Shown piece by piece: positions 24,060 through 34,844 of a stretch of 64,000 nucleotides of DNA. The translations under genes and the position numbers were made by a program. Numbering within the stretch: position 1 is the first letter of the stretch; every line of letters starts with the position of its first letter. Under the pieces are notes generated by a model. The model did not search any database. It was given only the letters and a program-made list of their open reading frames with translations, and had not been told where the DNA came from. The DNA is from Aquabacterium sp. A3 (GTDB lineage Bacteria > Pseudomonadota > Gammaproteobacteria > Burkholderiales > Burkholderiaceae_C). The DNA is taken from the NCBI RefSeq assembly GCF_038069945.1, contig NZ_JBBPEV010000001.1, forward strand, positions 1,302,001-1,366,000, read 5' to 3'.

Positions 24060-25187
24060 TCAGCGCTGCGCAGGACGGCGGCGGGCCAGGCGTGGCACCA
24101 CCGGGTGCAGCAGCCCCTGGTAGAGGCGCCACATGGCGTCCATCTGGCCCCGGCGTGAGGCATCGCGCTCGATGCGCTCGCGGTTGCTCTGGCCCATGCT
24201 GTGCCGCACCTCGGCCTGGTCGTGGGCGGTGATCAAGGCCTGCAGCAGCGCGGTTTCGTCGCGCACGGGCACCAGCCAGCCGCCTTGCCCCGGGGTGATC
24301 CATTGCCGGTTGGCGGGCAGGTCCGACGCGATGATGGGCAGGCCACAGGCCATCGATTCCAGCACCGACACCGAGGTGGCGTCGCTGCTGGGCACCGACA
24401 CCGACACGCGACTGCGCTGCAGCGCATCAACCATGGCCTGGTCACCCACCCGACCCACAAAATCGACATGGCGCTGCACACCCAGTTGCTGGGCCAAGGC
24501 TTGCAACTCGGCCGCCTGGGGGCCGCCACCCAACAGACACAGGCGCGCCTGCGCGTCGGGCCGTTGCTGCACGAAATGAGCAAAGGCCTTGATCAGCACG
24601 TCGATGTTGTAGTTGGGCTCCCAGCTGCGCAGGCTGAGCACCTGAAAGCCGGGCGCCGGCTCACCAGGCACGAAGCGGTCGGTGTCAGCCCCCCACAAGA
24701 TCTGGTGGCAAGGCGCACCCGGGTGGTAGCGCCCGATCTCGTCGAGCATGTCCATCGAGTCGGCCGTGATCAGGTCGGCGTGGTGCAGCGACCAGCCCAC
24801 CACGGCGCGCATCAGGCGGCTTTCACGCGGGGTGACGAGGATGTCGCTGCCCCAGGCGGTCAGCACCTTGGGCAGCTTCAGACCGCACGCGGCCGCCCAC
24901 AGACCATAGGACGTCACGTAATGCCCGTGCACCAGCGTGGGCTGAAAGCGCTGCATCAACTCGCGGCTGACGCGGCGCACTTCAGGCAGGGCGGCAAACC
25001 AGGAAAGCTTGTCGCTGCCCGGCCGCAGGGTGATGACCTCGTCGGCCCCCGGCACCTCGCCCGGGTTGCGGGTGACGACCACGGCCCGCGCGCCACGTTC
25101 CACGGCGGCGGCCACCCACCGGCGTGTGTGCACGCTGGCGGCATCGGCAAAGTACAGCACGCGAAGCTGTTCGCGGCCCACGCTCAT
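24060..25187 (-). CDS. Glycosyltransferase family 4
   Basis: A 375-aa GT-B fold transferase. The N-terminal domain begins LRVLYFADAASVHTRRW; the donor domain contains SVSVPSSDATSVSVLESMACGLPIIASDLP, the E-x7-E-like region of retaining GT4 enzymes. The start is the ATG with GGAGGGG just upstream; it overlaps the preceding acyltransferase stop as ATGA. Likely adds one sugar of the exopolysaccharide repeat in the cytoplasm. Confidence 0.9.
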   Translation of the reverse strand: MSVGREQLRVLYFADAASVHTRRWVAAAVERGARAVVVTRNPGEVPGADEVITLRPGSDKLSWFAALPEVRRVSRELMQRFQPTLVHGHYVTSYGLWAAACGLKLPKVLTAWGSDILVTPRESRLMRAVVGWSLHHADLITADSMDMLDEIGRYHPGAPCHQILWGADTDRFVPGEPAPGFQVLSLRSWEPNYNIDVLIKAFAHFVQQRPDAQARLCLLGGGPQAAELQALAQQLGVQRHVDFVGRVGDQAMVDALQRSRVSVSVPSSDATSVSVLESMACGLPIIASDLPANRQWITPGQGGWLVPVRDETALLQALITAHDQAEVRHSMGQSNRERIERDASRRGQMDAMWRLYQGLLHPVVPRLARRRPAQR

Positions 25188-25819
25188 GTCCCCTCCTGGA
25201 TGCCCAGGGCGCGGCGCAGGTGGTCTTGCCCCGCCCACTGAACGTACATGGCGTGCAGCTCAGGGTGGCGCTGCAGCAGGGCGCGGTCCATGCGGCGGGT
25301 GTCGCCAATCACCTCGGCCGGCTTGCCGTGGGCCTGCGAGCCCACGATGGCGAAATCAGGCACCACGCCGGACACGAAGCTGTAGGCCTGCACGATCACG
25401 CCCTTGCCAATCTGGCTGCCTGGCGCGATCACACTGTGCGGACCGATGAAGCTGTAGGCCCCGATGCGGGTGGCCTGGCGCACATAACCCACCGGGTTGG
25501 GATCCTGGATGTAACGCCGCCCCATGACGCGCACCGCGCGGTGGCTGGAGTGGCTGAGGATGGCCACATGGCTGGTGACCTGCACCCCCTCTTCCAGCAC
25601 CAGACCATTGGAGCCATCCAGCCGGTTGAAGTGACCCACGAACACGTGGTCGTGCAGGTGCAGTCCACGGCGCCCCTCGACACAGGTGTGCGTACTGACG
25701 CGGGTGTGCTCGCACCACTGGCCGTTGGCGTTATACCAGCCATAAATGATGCGAGGCCCCTGCAGCACGGTGGCCAGGCGGGCAAGCGGGTGGATCACAA
25801 AACGGCGCAGCAAAGACAT
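25184..25819 (-). CDS. Hexapeptide-repeat acyltransferase
   Basis: A 211-aa protein whose middle shows left-handed beta-helix repeats (GLVLEEGVQVTSHVAI, ATRIGAYSFIGPHSVI, GSQIGKGVIVQAYSFV), as in sugar O- or N-acetyltransferases. SHSSHR probably supplies the catalytic histidine. The chosen ATG lacks a strong ribosome site; a start 16 codons upstream is possible. It is the first gene of the EPS operon and overlaps the GT4 gene by four bases. It likely acetylates the polysaccharide or its precursor. Confidence 0.85.
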   Translation of the reverse strand: MSLLRRFVIHPLARLATVLQGPRIIYGWYNANGQWCEHTRVSTHTCVEGRRGLHLHDHVFVGHFNRLDGSNGLVLEEGVQVTSHVAILSHSSHRAVRVMGRRYIQDPNPVGYVRQATRIGAYSFIGPHSVIAPGSQIGKGVIVQAYSFVSGVVPDFAIVGSQAHGKPAEVIGDTRRMDRALLQRHPELHAMYVQWAGQDHLRRALGIQEGT

Positions 25820-25861
25820 GGTGCAGGGGAAGTCCTGGCGTGATTGTCTCCGCAAGTCGAT

Positions 25862-25891
25862 GCGCATCCGCGCAGGAATGCACGGATGCGC
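25862..25891. promoter_or_regulatory. Inverted repeat upstream of the PEP-CTERM gene
   Basis: GCGCATCCG (25862-25870) and CGGATGCGC (25883-25891) form a perfect 9-bp inverted repeat with a 12-base spacer. It lies about 60 bp upstream of the sigma-54-type promoter and also upstream of the divergent acyltransferase operon. It could be the site of an NtrC-type activator or a leader hairpin. Confidence 0.5.
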
Positions 25892-25936
25892 CAGAAAAAG
25901 CAGCCCGTACCCCTGACCGCACGGTGTTCAAGCCGG

Positions 25937-25952
25937 CGGGACGGCCCTAGCA
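25937..25952 (+). promoter_or_regulatory. Candidate sigma-54 promoter of the PEP-CTERM gene
   Basis: CGGGACGGCCCTAGCA matches the TGGCACG-N4-TTGCW consensus at the invariant GG and GC with the exact 10-base gap, plus ACG, T and the final A. It is 46 bp before the ATG. Sigma-54 control of PEP-CTERM genes is known from floc-forming betaproteobacteria. Confidence 0.6.
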
Positions 25953-25997
25953 TCCGTCTGACTTGATCCAAATCACCCAAGCAGCACGAGGTTGTCC

Positions 25998-26615
25998 ATG
26001 AAAAAATCCATCTCTGTCCTGGCGTTGGCCCTGGCCGCACATGGCGCACACGCCAGCCTGACGGTGTCGGCCTCGTCGGTCATGAACTTTCAAGACTATG
26101 ACGGCACGCCCGCCAGCGTCACCGGCACCCTGACCCAAGGTCTGGGCGGCACCTTGATGGCCGAAGAGGCGGGCACCATCAGCTTCACCTACCTGGGCAA
26201 GGAAGCCTGGAACACCAACCGATTCAGCTTCAACGGACAACGCTTGACCGATGACAGCCGCGAAGGACTCCCCGCGCTGCTGGGCACCACCTTGAGCGCC
26301 GACATCGGCGCCGGCAAGGTCAACTTCAGCTTCACGGACGTGACCCGAGGCAAGACTTACCAAAACGGCAGCTACGGTGCCATGGTGTTCGTCTCGGACG
26401 TCAGCACCAGCCAGTACGGTGACTTTGACTTCATCGTGGCCTTCAATGACAAAGGCATCGTGAAAAATCCGATGGACAGCGACTTCGATGACATGGTCAT
26501 GGGCATCAAGTTCACTTCCGCCGTCGCGCCGGCCATCCCCGAGCCCAGCACCTACGCCCTGATGGCGCTGGGCTTGATGGGTGTGGCCGCAGCCGCTCGC
26601 CGTCAGCGCGCCTGA
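25998..26615 (+). CDS. PEP-CTERM sorting domain exported protein
   Basis: A 205-aa surface or matrix protein. It has a signal peptide (MKKSISVLALALAAHGAHA), a central region of about 150 residues with many Thr, Ser, Gly and Asp and the segment DFDFIVAFNDKG, and at the end PEPSTYALMALGLMG followed by an arginine-rich tail. That C-terminus is the exosortase recognition signal: PEP motif, membrane helix, basic cluster. The start with GAGG six bases upstream is preferred over a TTG two codons earlier. It lies inside the EPS locus, matching the known PEP-CTERM/EPS link, but no exosortase is in the window. Confidence 0.93.
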   Translation: MKKSISVLALALAAHGAHASLTVSASSVMNFQDYDGTPASVTGTLTQGLGGTLMAEEAGTISFTYLGKEAWNTNRFSFNGQRLTDDSREGLPALLGTTLSADIGAGKVNFSFTDVTRGKTYQNGSYGAMVFVSDVSTSQYGDFDFIVAFNDKGIVKNPMDSDFDDMVMGIKFTSAVAPAIPEPSTYALMALGLMGVAAAARRQRA

Positions 26616-27904
26616 CGCCACAGGGCCTGCCAGGGCAGGCCCGCCTCACGCAAGAACAGGTGGGTGCCCACCACGATGGCCAGCAGGTAGCCCGTGGTGC
26701 TGGCCACCGCCGCCCCCAGGCTGCCCCACTGCGGGATCAGCCACCAGCCCGCCAGCACACTGACGCCAAGCGACAGCCCGGCCACCATGCCGGACAGGTG
26801 CGGGCGCCCCAGGTGATTGGTGTAAAACGCCGACAAACTGGACGCCGCCGCATACGCGGCCACGCCGGGCAACAGCGCGGCCAGCGGCAGCAAGGATGCG
26901 CGGTAGGCCTCACCCATCACCCAGGGCACGGCCCAGGCGGCCAGGGCCCACAGCACAGGCGCCGCCACCACCGTCACCAGCACGTTGAAACGCACGGCAC
27001 GCAAGGTGTCGAACGCGGCCTGCGTCCGGTCAGGGGCGCCGATGCGCGCGTACAGGGACATCGTGACCGCTGAGGACACCAGCCAGAGCAACTCAGCCAC
27101 CTGCACCGCCACCGAGTAGGTGCCCACCACGTTGAGCCCCAAAAAGTGTTCGACCAGGAACAAGGACGCCCGGTAGTTGAGCAGGCTGATCAGGTTGGTG
27201 ATGCCGATGACGGCCACGAAACGCCACTCATGGCGCCAGCGCGGATGGTCCATCGCTGGCTGCACCATGGCCGCATCCCGATGGCTGGCATCACGCAGCG
27301 ACCAAAAGGCCGTGAGCACCCCCACCAGCGCTTTGGCACTCACCCACGCGATCAGCACGCCCAACACCAGCGGGGTCACCCGGTCGGTGCCCTCCAGCAA
27401 CCAGAAGACGCCGCCCAGCCCCGCCAGCACCAAGGCCGGCTGCGCCACTTGGGCCACGTTGATCGGCCACATGCGCCCTTGCCCCAGCCACAAGCCCGTG
27501 GCGGTGGGCACCAGCAACAAAAACGGGGCGGCCAGCGCCAGCAGCCACAGTTGCCGGTAAGGCATCTGGTCGGCCACCCATGACCAGCCCAACAAGAGCA
27601 ACGACGCCAGCAAGCCCAAACCCACCGCCGCCCGCAACACCCCCAGCAACATGGGGCGCGAACGCGTGGCCGGGGCGCTCGACTCCTGCGACAAGCGCCT
27701 GGCCAGCCACAAACCCAAGCCGGACAGCAGGGTCAGCATGGCCGACTCCACCGCCATGAACAAGGCAAACGCACCTTGCACGCCAGGGCCCTGCCGGGCC
27801 ACCACCACGGTGATGGCCAAACCCAGTGCCACCATCAGCAGTTTGGCCAGCAAATTGCCCAATGCGGAGCGTGGAACAGGCAAACGGTTGAACATGGCCG
27901 CCAT
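26603..27904 (-). CDS. Polysaccharide flippase (Wzx-like, MATE/MOP superfamily)
   Basis: A 433-aa integral membrane protein with about twelve hydrophobic segments, including GNLLAKLLMVALGLAITVVVARQ at the N-terminus, the pattern of O-antigen and exopolysaccharide translocases. It should flip lipid-linked repeat units to the periplasm. The frame is open to 28063, but that extension crosses the divergent lysS start, so an ATG near 27904 (or 27895) is preferred; no clear ribosome site decides. It converges on the PEP-CTERM gene with a 13-bp overlap. Confidence 0.85.
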   Translation of the reverse strand: MAAMFNRLPVPRSALGNLLAKLLMVALGLAITVVVARQGPGVQGAFALFMAVESAMLTLLSGLGLWLARRLSQESSAPATRSRPMLLGVLRAAVGLGLLASLLLLGWSWVADQMPYRQLWLLALAAPFLLLVPTATGLWLGQGRMWPINVAQVAQPALVLAGLGGVFWLLEGTDRVTPLVLGVLIAWVSAKALVGVLTAFWSLRDASHRDAAMVQPAMDHPRWRHEWRFVAVIGITNLISLLNYRASLFLVEHFLGLNVVGTYSVAVQVAELLWLVSSAVTMSLYARIGAPDRTQAAFDTLRAVRFNVLVTVVAAPVLWALAAWAVPWVMGEAYRASLLPLAALLPGVAAYAAASSLSAFYTNHLGRPHLSGMVAGLSLGVSVLAGWWLIPQWGSLGAAVASTTGYLLAIVVGTHLFLREAGLPWQALWRQAR

Positions 27905-27962
27905 TGTCGCCCACGGTTTCATACAATCGAAGGTTTGGCCGACTTGAAACCTGTTGCCTGTC

Positions 27963-29489
<1,527 letters not shown>

Positions 29490-29562
29490 GGCCACCGTTG
29501 GAGGGCTCACTGCCCCCAGAAACAAGGGGTGCTCCCCATTGAGGGGGAGCATGCCGATCGAG

Positions 29563-29594
29563 AAACGCCGCCACAATCGCGGCGTTTTCTTTTT
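29563..29594 (+). terminator. Rho-independent terminator after lysS
   Basis: AACGCCGC pairs perfectly with GCGGCGTT around a seven-base loop, followed by a T-rich tract with one C. A second hairpin without T-tract (GCTCCCC/GGGGAGC, 29531-29550) lies just upstream. Confidence 0.88.
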
Positions 29595-29746
29595 CACGGC
29601 CAGGTCAACGACCGCCGGACGAACACCATACACAGGGAAGCACCACCGTCGTCGCGGTGGTGGTGAAGGCGCGCGGGGCCATCGGCCTTGGCGCGTGCCT
29701 TGGTGCGTGCTCGTTGGGCCCGGCCGTGGTTCACCTGCCCACGGAC

Positions 29747-31051
29747 ATGTCACACGCACCCAACCCCGCACTCTCTGCCACCTCCACGCCACCCGCCAGT
29801 CCTGCTGCCGCCCACTCGGAGGCCTCGCACCACAGCGAGTCAAGCGCCACACGCCGCCTGTCGGCGGCCCTGGCTTGTGGCGTACTGCTGTGCGGTGCGC
29901 CGGCCTGGGCTCAGAGCACCAGCACCGCCTGCGACACCGATGTCCTGTTTGGTGAGCCGGCCTTCGACGGCTTCGTCGACGAGCCACTGAACGACTACGG
30001 CGGAGAGTTCGAATACGAAGCGCTGGCACGGGTTCAGCCAGCCGCCGTGCGCGACACGGCCCAGGCGACCACATCAAGCACATCGATGCCCGCCACCGGA
30101 CCGGCTGCAGCCTGTGTTGCGCGCACCTTGGGTCGCCCACTGAGCACCGTGGCGCTGCAACAAACCCGCGCGGCACTCACGTCGCAATGGGTGCGACAGC
30201 AAGGGCTGCGCAGCCAGCGGGCGGCGGTGGGCACCTGGCGCGTCTTCGTCGAAGGCGCACCCACACAACACACCGCCAGCCAAACGGGCCAGCGCACGCT
30301 GGAGATGAACAGCTTTGACCTGCTCGCGGGTGCAGACCACCAATGGACCGACCAGTGGGCGGTGGGTGCTCACCTGGCGCTCACCCACCCCGAACTGCAG
30401 TGGCGCGGCACGCCCAGCAACCGGGCCTCGGGCGATGGCGTCAGCGCCGGTGTGCATGCCCTGTGGAGTGTCAGCGACCAGACCTACCTGAGCGCCGCCG
30501 TGAGTGCGCAGCGCACGCGGTATCAACTGCAGGCCTGGCCGTTCATCATGACCGACCTGCTGATCGACAGCGTGAGCAGCCAAGCGGTCAGCCAATCATC
30601 GGGGGTCAGCCTGTCGGCTGGCCACGACCTGCGCGTGGGCACCTGGACGGTGGCCCCCTATGCGCGGGTGGACTGGGTGCAAAGCCGCGTGAGCCACTTC
30701 GAGGGCGCCTCGGGGGTTCATCGCGGCCACAGCACCCAGCGCACGCTGGGGGCCCAGGCACAGACCCAATGGCCCATGTCTTGGGGAGTGCTCATGCCGC
30801 ACGCCCGCCTGGAGTTCAATCAGGTGATGCGCTGGCGCCTGGAAGGCGAGCCTGAGGCCAACGCCGACCAGTACCTGCAGGCCCTGCAGCCCAACCCTCA
30901 AGCCAGCGATCGCAGCTACCAACAACTGGGGCTGGGCTTCAGCGCGGTGCTGCCCCAGGGCTGGACGATCTATTCAGATTACGACCGCACCCTGGGACTG
31001 CGCGATGTGCGCGCCTGGCGCCTGACCGTGGGCGTTCAATCCGCCTTGTGA
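29747..31051 (+). CDS. Autotransporter-like outer-membrane beta-barrel protein
   Basis: A 434-aa exported protein. After a polar, Ser/His-rich leader of about 35 residues comes a signal core (RRLSAALACGVLLCGAPAWAQ), an unusually late position. Residues from about 200 to the end show alternating strands (TWRVFVEG, QWAVGAHLALTHPEL, YLSAAVSAQRTRYQL, LGFSAVLPQGWTIYSDYDRTLG) like the barrel domain of autotransporters, but without a long passenger and ending in -SAL rather than Phe. The start is uncertain: the frame is open 30 codons further. It converges on the caspase-like gene with a 16-bp overlap. Confidence 0.65.
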   Translation: MSHAPNPALSATSTPPASPAAAHSEASHHSESSATRRLSAALACGVLLCGAPAWAQSTSTACDTDVLFGEPAFDGFVDEPLNDYGGEFEYEALARVQPAAVRDTAQATTSSTSMPATGPAAACVARTLGRPLSTVALQQTRAALTSQWVRQQGLRSQRAAVGTWRVFVEGAPTQHTASQTGQRTLEMNSFDLLAGADHQWTDQWAVGAHLALTHPELQWRGTPSNRASGDGVSAGVHALWSVSDQTYLSAAVSAQRTRYQLQAWPFIMTDLLIDSVSSQAVSQSSGVSLSAGHDLRVGTWTVAPYARVDWVQSRVSHFEGASGVHRGHSTQRTLGAQAQTQWPMSWGVLMPHARLEFNQVMRWRLEGEPEANADQYLQALQPNPQASDRSYQQLGLGFSAVLPQGWTIYSDYDRTLGLRDVRAWRLTVGVQSAL

Positions 31052-32742
31052 GCCGCCACGGCCCCGTCGGCATGGCGGGGCACCAGCACGAAGTCTCCCG
31101 CCTCGTGGCCCGCAAAGGCCATGGGGGCGTACTCCGGGGTTTGAGACACCTGCAGGCGCTGGCCCAGGTGGGCAAACCGGGCGGTGACCACGTCAAACAG
31201 TTCTCTGGCCGCCACCGGTGCCTGAACACCGCGCATGGCATCCAGCAAGCTGCGTGCAAAGAGCGAGTGCTCCACGCTGCCGCCATCCACCACGGGCTCC
31301 AGCCCGCCAGAGGTCATGGCCACCCGAACCCGCTGCTGCGACAGGTGCGCCAGTGGTGCACGCCGCTGGGCCAGGCTCAGCGCGGCGTCCACCCTGGGCA
31401 TCAACGAGCGGGTCAGCGTGCCGGAGTAACAAGAGTCTGCGATCACCAGCACATGGCGGGCCGGCATCGCAGCCAACTGGTCGGTGATGTCGATCACCGA
31501 CAACCAGCCCGAGACATCTTTCGGGTCGCCATCCACCGGGATCCAGTACCCTCGGGCCGTGGCATCGTCCATCTGCCCATGCCCCGCGTAGTACAGCAGC
31601 ACCTGGTCATTCGGCCCGACGCTTTGCCGCAATCGGGCCAGGGCTTGCAAGACCTGAGCGCGGGTCACGTCATGCAAGGCCGTCACCTCAAAGCCGAACC
31701 GCTCGCGCAGCAGCGCCGCCACCGCCTGGGCATCGGCGCGGGGGGTCTCCAGGGTGGGCCAGTGCTGGTAGCGTTGGTTACCCACCACCAGGGCATGGCG
31801 CCGCCCTGGCGGCAACCAGGGCGTGCCCTCGTCCACGATGGCGGCCGAGGCGGTGGGCTGCCCAGCGGCCATGGCGGTCGACGCCGCCCGATGACTCAAG
31901 GTGACACGTGCCTGCGCCTGTTGGCCCAGGCGATCGGTCAACGCCAAGACCAGCTCCTGGACGGCGTCTTGCGTGGCTGGCTGAGACGGCTCATGAGGCG
32001 GAAGCGTCACGTCCACCCACCCGGGCTCCACCGGCTGCACGGGCTGACCGTTGGCCGTGAGCGAGGCCAGCCCTGCAGGCGCCACATACCGTGCGCGCAC
32101 CGTGTGGGGGCCGGCATCAGGCAACACCACCACCGGCGGCGAGTCAGCAGCGCCAGCAGGCAGGCGCAGCGCCGTTTCGGGCGACACCACCTCAATGCGC
32201 GGCCGGGTGTCTTCACCCAGCGCCAGCCCGGCGATGAGCCCGCCACTGGCGGCCGCCAGCAACTCGTGTACGCGGTCTGAGCCCCCCCCAGAACGGGCCA
32301 TCAAGGCCGCCAGGTTGAACTGCGCGCGGGCCACGCCCTGCGCTGCGGCCTTTTCGTACCAGACACGGGCCAGGGCCGTCTGCCCTTGTTGCTCGTAGAG
32401 CTCGCCCACGGTGAGCTGCGCCTCGGCCACCCCCTCAGCCGCCAGCGGCAACCACACCTGCCGGACGGCCAGGTGCGGATCTTGCCGGACCACGTACTCA
32501 CCACCACCGGCCTGACACTCTGCGGCCGACACATGAGCCGCACGGCGTGGCGTGACCACACTGCTGAAGGCACCGAGGCGACGCACCTTGCCCGGCAACA
32601 GGCAATGCACACTCAGTTCATCGGCGGAGGACTCGGCATCGGCGGCGTGGGCACGAGGCGCCACCAACGCCCCGAGGCACACCATGGCGCTCAGGCAGCA
32701 GGCCCACCATGTCCGGGTGCCCGCCACAGGCTCAACCCGCAC
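31036..32742 (-). CDS. Exported caspase-like (peptidase C14) protein with Sel1-type repeats
   Basis: A 568-aa protein: signal peptide (cut near RAHA), Sel1-like helical repeats at about 100-165 (AEAQLTVGELYEQQGQTALARVW and the next repeat), a beta-rich linker, and a caspase-fold domain from about residue 310. The catalytic dyad is visible: His388 in YYAGHGQ and Cys438 in DSCYSGTL. Its substrate is unknown; related exported metacaspase-like proteins cleave after basic or acidic residues. It overlaps the downstream end of the OmpA-like gene by 11 bp, so the two are co-transcribed. Confidence 0.85.
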   Translation of the reverse strand: MRVEPVAGTRTWWACCLSAMVCLGALVAPRAHAADAESSADELSVHCLLPGKVRRLGAFSSVVTPRRAAHVSAAECQAGGGEYVVRQDPHLAVRQVWLPLAAEGVAEAQLTVGELYEQQGQTALARVWYEKAAAQGVARAQFNLAALMARSGGGSDRVHELLAAASGGLIAGLALGEDTRPRIEVVSPETALRLPAGAADSPPVVVLPDAGPHTVRARYVAPAGLASLTANGQPVQPVEPGWVDVTLPPHEPSQPATQDAVQELVLALTDRLGQQAQARVTLSHRAASTAMAAGQPTASAAIVDEGTPWLPPGRRHALVVGNQRYQHWPTLETPRADAQAVAALLRERFGFEVTALHDVTRAQVLQALARLRQSVGPNDQVLLYYAGHGQMDDATARGYWIPVDGDPKDVSGWLSVIDITDQLAAMPARHVLVIADSCYSGTLTRSLMPRVDAALSLAQRRAPLAHLSQQRVRVAMTSGGLEPVVDGGSVEHSLFARSLLDAMRGVQAPVAARELFDVVTARFAHLGQRLQVSQTPEYAPMAFAGHEAGDFVLVPRHADGAVAAHKAD

Positions 32743-33331
32743 GGAACTGGACGCGGCGGTTGCGCGCGCTCCAGGGATCCTGCTTGTCGATCAAGGCCCG
32801 TGGGCCACGACCCTCGATCACAAACAAGCGCGACGACAGGCGGTGCTGTCCCACCAGGTAATCACGCACGGCGCGGGCCCGCCGCAAGGACAGATCGTCG
32901 TTGTAGGTGAGCCGGCCTTTGGCGTCGGTGTGGCCTTCCACCACCACGCGCACGGTGCCCTCGGTCAGGCGGATGCCTTCGGCAATCACGTCGAGCTGGC
33001 GGCGTGCGCCCTCGGTCAGGTCGGCCGAGTCGAAAGCAAAGTTGACCGGCACCGACAGGGCACTGGCCTCGCGCACCCGCGACACTGGCTTCACCTCCAG
33101 GGCCGAAAACGGTGAACCCATGCCACGATGGCGCAGGTTCTCGGCCGCCCCACGCGACAGGATGTCGGCCACATCGTTGGCGCTGGGCAGCTCACCGTCG
33201 CGGTACTCCATGACCGCCTGCTGGGCCTGCGCCAGGCTGGCCACGCACAGCAAGACGGCACCGCACCAGACACGGGGCTGCGCCCCACCGATCGTCTCGA
33301 CAGCGCGAGACCACATGCGCAATGAAGGCAT
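32732..33331 (-). CDS. OmpA-family peptidoglycan-binding protein
   Basis: A 199-aa protein with a signal peptide (to about AQAQQ) and a C-terminal OmpA domain. VNFAFDSADLTEGARRQLDVIAEGIR, VEGHTDAKG and SLRRARAVRDYLV carry the aspartate and arginine that bind diaminopimelate. There is no lipobox. The ATG at 33331 lies eight bases after CAGGAG; an ATG three codons earlier is too close. First gene of a two-gene unit with the caspase-like protein. Confidence 0.88.
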   Translation of the reverse strand: MPSLRMWSRAVETIGGAQPRVWCGAVLLCVASLAQAQQAVMEYRDGELPSANDVADILSRGAAENLRHRGMGSPFSALEVKPVSRVREASALSVPVNFAFDSADLTEGARRQLDVIAEGIRLTEGTVRVVVEGHTDAKGRLTYNDDLSLRRARAVRDYLVGQHRLSSRLFVIEGRGPRALIDKQDPWSARNRRVQFRAG

Positions 33332-33430
33332 GGCATTCACTCCTGATTTGATGAGAATGCCCAGATTGTGCGCAATGTCTGGTGTGCTGTGGCGCCCAAT
33401 CTCACCCCCCTTTGGAGGGGAGCCAAGGCC

Positions 33431-34735
33431 TCACCCCGCTTGCTGGACCCAGCGGTACAAGGTGCGCTCGCTGATGCCGAGCGAGGCGGCCACCTCGGCT
33501 CGCCTGCCAGGCGATCGCTGGGCCAGGGCCACCGCCTGCTGGCGCAGTTGATCGCGGGCATTGGCAGGCTGCGGGGCCACGTGGGGTGCCGCGCTGCCCA
33601 CCGGCTCGTCCATGGCCAGCGCCTCCTGCAAGACGGGGGTGTCGATCACCCCACCATCGCACAACAAGACCGCCCGCTCCAGCACGTTGCGCAGCCCGCG
33701 CACATTGCCGGGCACCGGGTGACGCTTGAGCATCTGCTGGGCCCCACGCGACAGACTGAGTCGTCGCTCGGGCGCCAGCCGCTGCAGCAGCGCTTCGGCC
33801 AGCAGGGGCACATCCTCTTGCCGCTCCCGCAGGGCAGGCAGGTGGATGGGGAAGGTATTGAGGCGGTGGTAGAGGTCTTCGCGGAAGCGGCCATCGGCCA
33901 CCATCTGCCGGATCTGGCGGTGCGTGGCCGCCACCACGCGCACATTGGTGTGGCGCAGCTCGGTGCTGCCCACACGCCGGTAGGTGCCACTTTCCAGCAA
34001 GCGCAGCAGTTTGACCTGCATGGTCAGCGGGATGTCGCCCACCTCATCGAGGAACAAGGTGCCGCCGTCGGCCGCCTCGACCAGGCCCTGCTTGGCCGTG
34101 CTGGCCCCCGTGAAGGCGCCGCGCTCGTGACCGAAGACCTCGCTTTCAAACAGGGTCTCCGTCAGGCTGGCGCAGTCGACCACCACCAGCGGGCGTGACT
34201 TGCGCGGGCTGGCCTCGTGCAAAGCCCTGGCCACCAGCTCCTTGCCCGTGCCCGACTCGCCCAACAGCAGCACGCTGGCCGCCGAGGGCGCCACGCGCTG
34301 CACCTGCTCCACCAGGCGCCTGAACGCCGGTGAGCGTCCCACCAGCCCCTGGTCGGTGGCGCGCCCCCGGGCCAGTTGCACCTCTTCCATCTTTTCGACG
34401 AAGTAACGCGGGGACCCACCCGCCCCCTTCAACGGCATCAGCTCGATGTTGACGTAGGCCTCACCACGCGGTGTGTGGTGCAGGTGAAGCACGCGTTCGT
34501 GCCGGCCCGTCTGGCGTGCCTTGACCAGGGGGCAGGTTTCGCCCGCCTGATCGCAAGGTACGTTGAAGTGGTGAGACACCTCGTAACAGGTGCGCCCCAG
34601 CACCGAGGCCTGCGGGCTGAACTGCGCGCGGTAAGCCGCGTTGGCCGCCACGATGCGGTACTGCTGATCAAACACGATGTGGGGCGCTTCCTGCCCTTCC
34701 AAGTAGGCCACCAGTTCGGTCAGGGTGTCATCCAT
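33431..34735 (-). CDS. Sigma-54-dependent transcriptional activator with PAS sensor
   Basis: A 434-aa enhancer-binding protein. The N-terminal PAS domain (about 10-115) contains Cys50, Cys61 and Cys68 with His55-His56 in the pattern [12 protein letters not shown]...C, which could bind metal or act as a redox switch. The AAA+ core has Walker A GESGTGKE, the sigma-54-contact loop GAFTGA and [10 protein letters not shown] Fis-type helix-turn-helix ends the protein ([15 protein letters not shown]). It is divergent from cydABX, 214 bp apart, which makes the cyd operon its likely target. No receiver domain is present. Confidence 0.9.
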   Translation of the reverse strand: MDDTLTELVAYLEGQEAPHIVFDQQYRIVAANAAYRAQFSPQASVLGRTCYEVSHHFNVPCDQAGETCPLVKARQTGRHERVLHLHHTPRGEAYVNIELMPLKGAGGSPRYFVEKMEEVQLARGRATDQGLVGRSPAFRRLVEQVQRVAPSAASVLLLGESGTGKELVARALHEASPRKSRPLVVVDCASLTETLFESEVFGHERGAFTGASTAKQGLVEAADGGTLFLDEVGDIPLTMQVKLLRLLESGTYRRVGSTELRHTNVRVVAATHRQIRQMVADGRFREDLYHRLNTFPIHLPALRERQEDVPLLAEALLQRLAPERRLSLSRGAQQMLKRHPVPGNVRGLRNVLERAVLLCDGGVIDTPVLQEALAMDEPVGSAAPHVAPQPANARDQLRQQAVALAQRSPGRRAEVAASLGISERTLYRWVQQAG

Positions 34736-34773
34736 GGCCGATTGTCACCCGGCACGGCAGGCATGACAAGCCT

Positions 34774-34796
34774 TGGCAGCCATTTCGTCTGCCAAT
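34774..34796. promoter_or_regulatory. Inverted repeat TTGGCAG-N9-CTGCCAA
   Basis: A perfect 7-bp inverted repeat with a nine-base spacer, about 155 bp upstream of cydA and 40 bp from the regulator start. Position and symmetry suit an enhancer-type site for the Fis-domain activator encoded alongside. Confidence 0.5.
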
Positions 34797-34844
34797 TTGT
34801 CGCCAAAAACATGGAATCACCAGGCCGCAAAGATCGCAAGTCCT

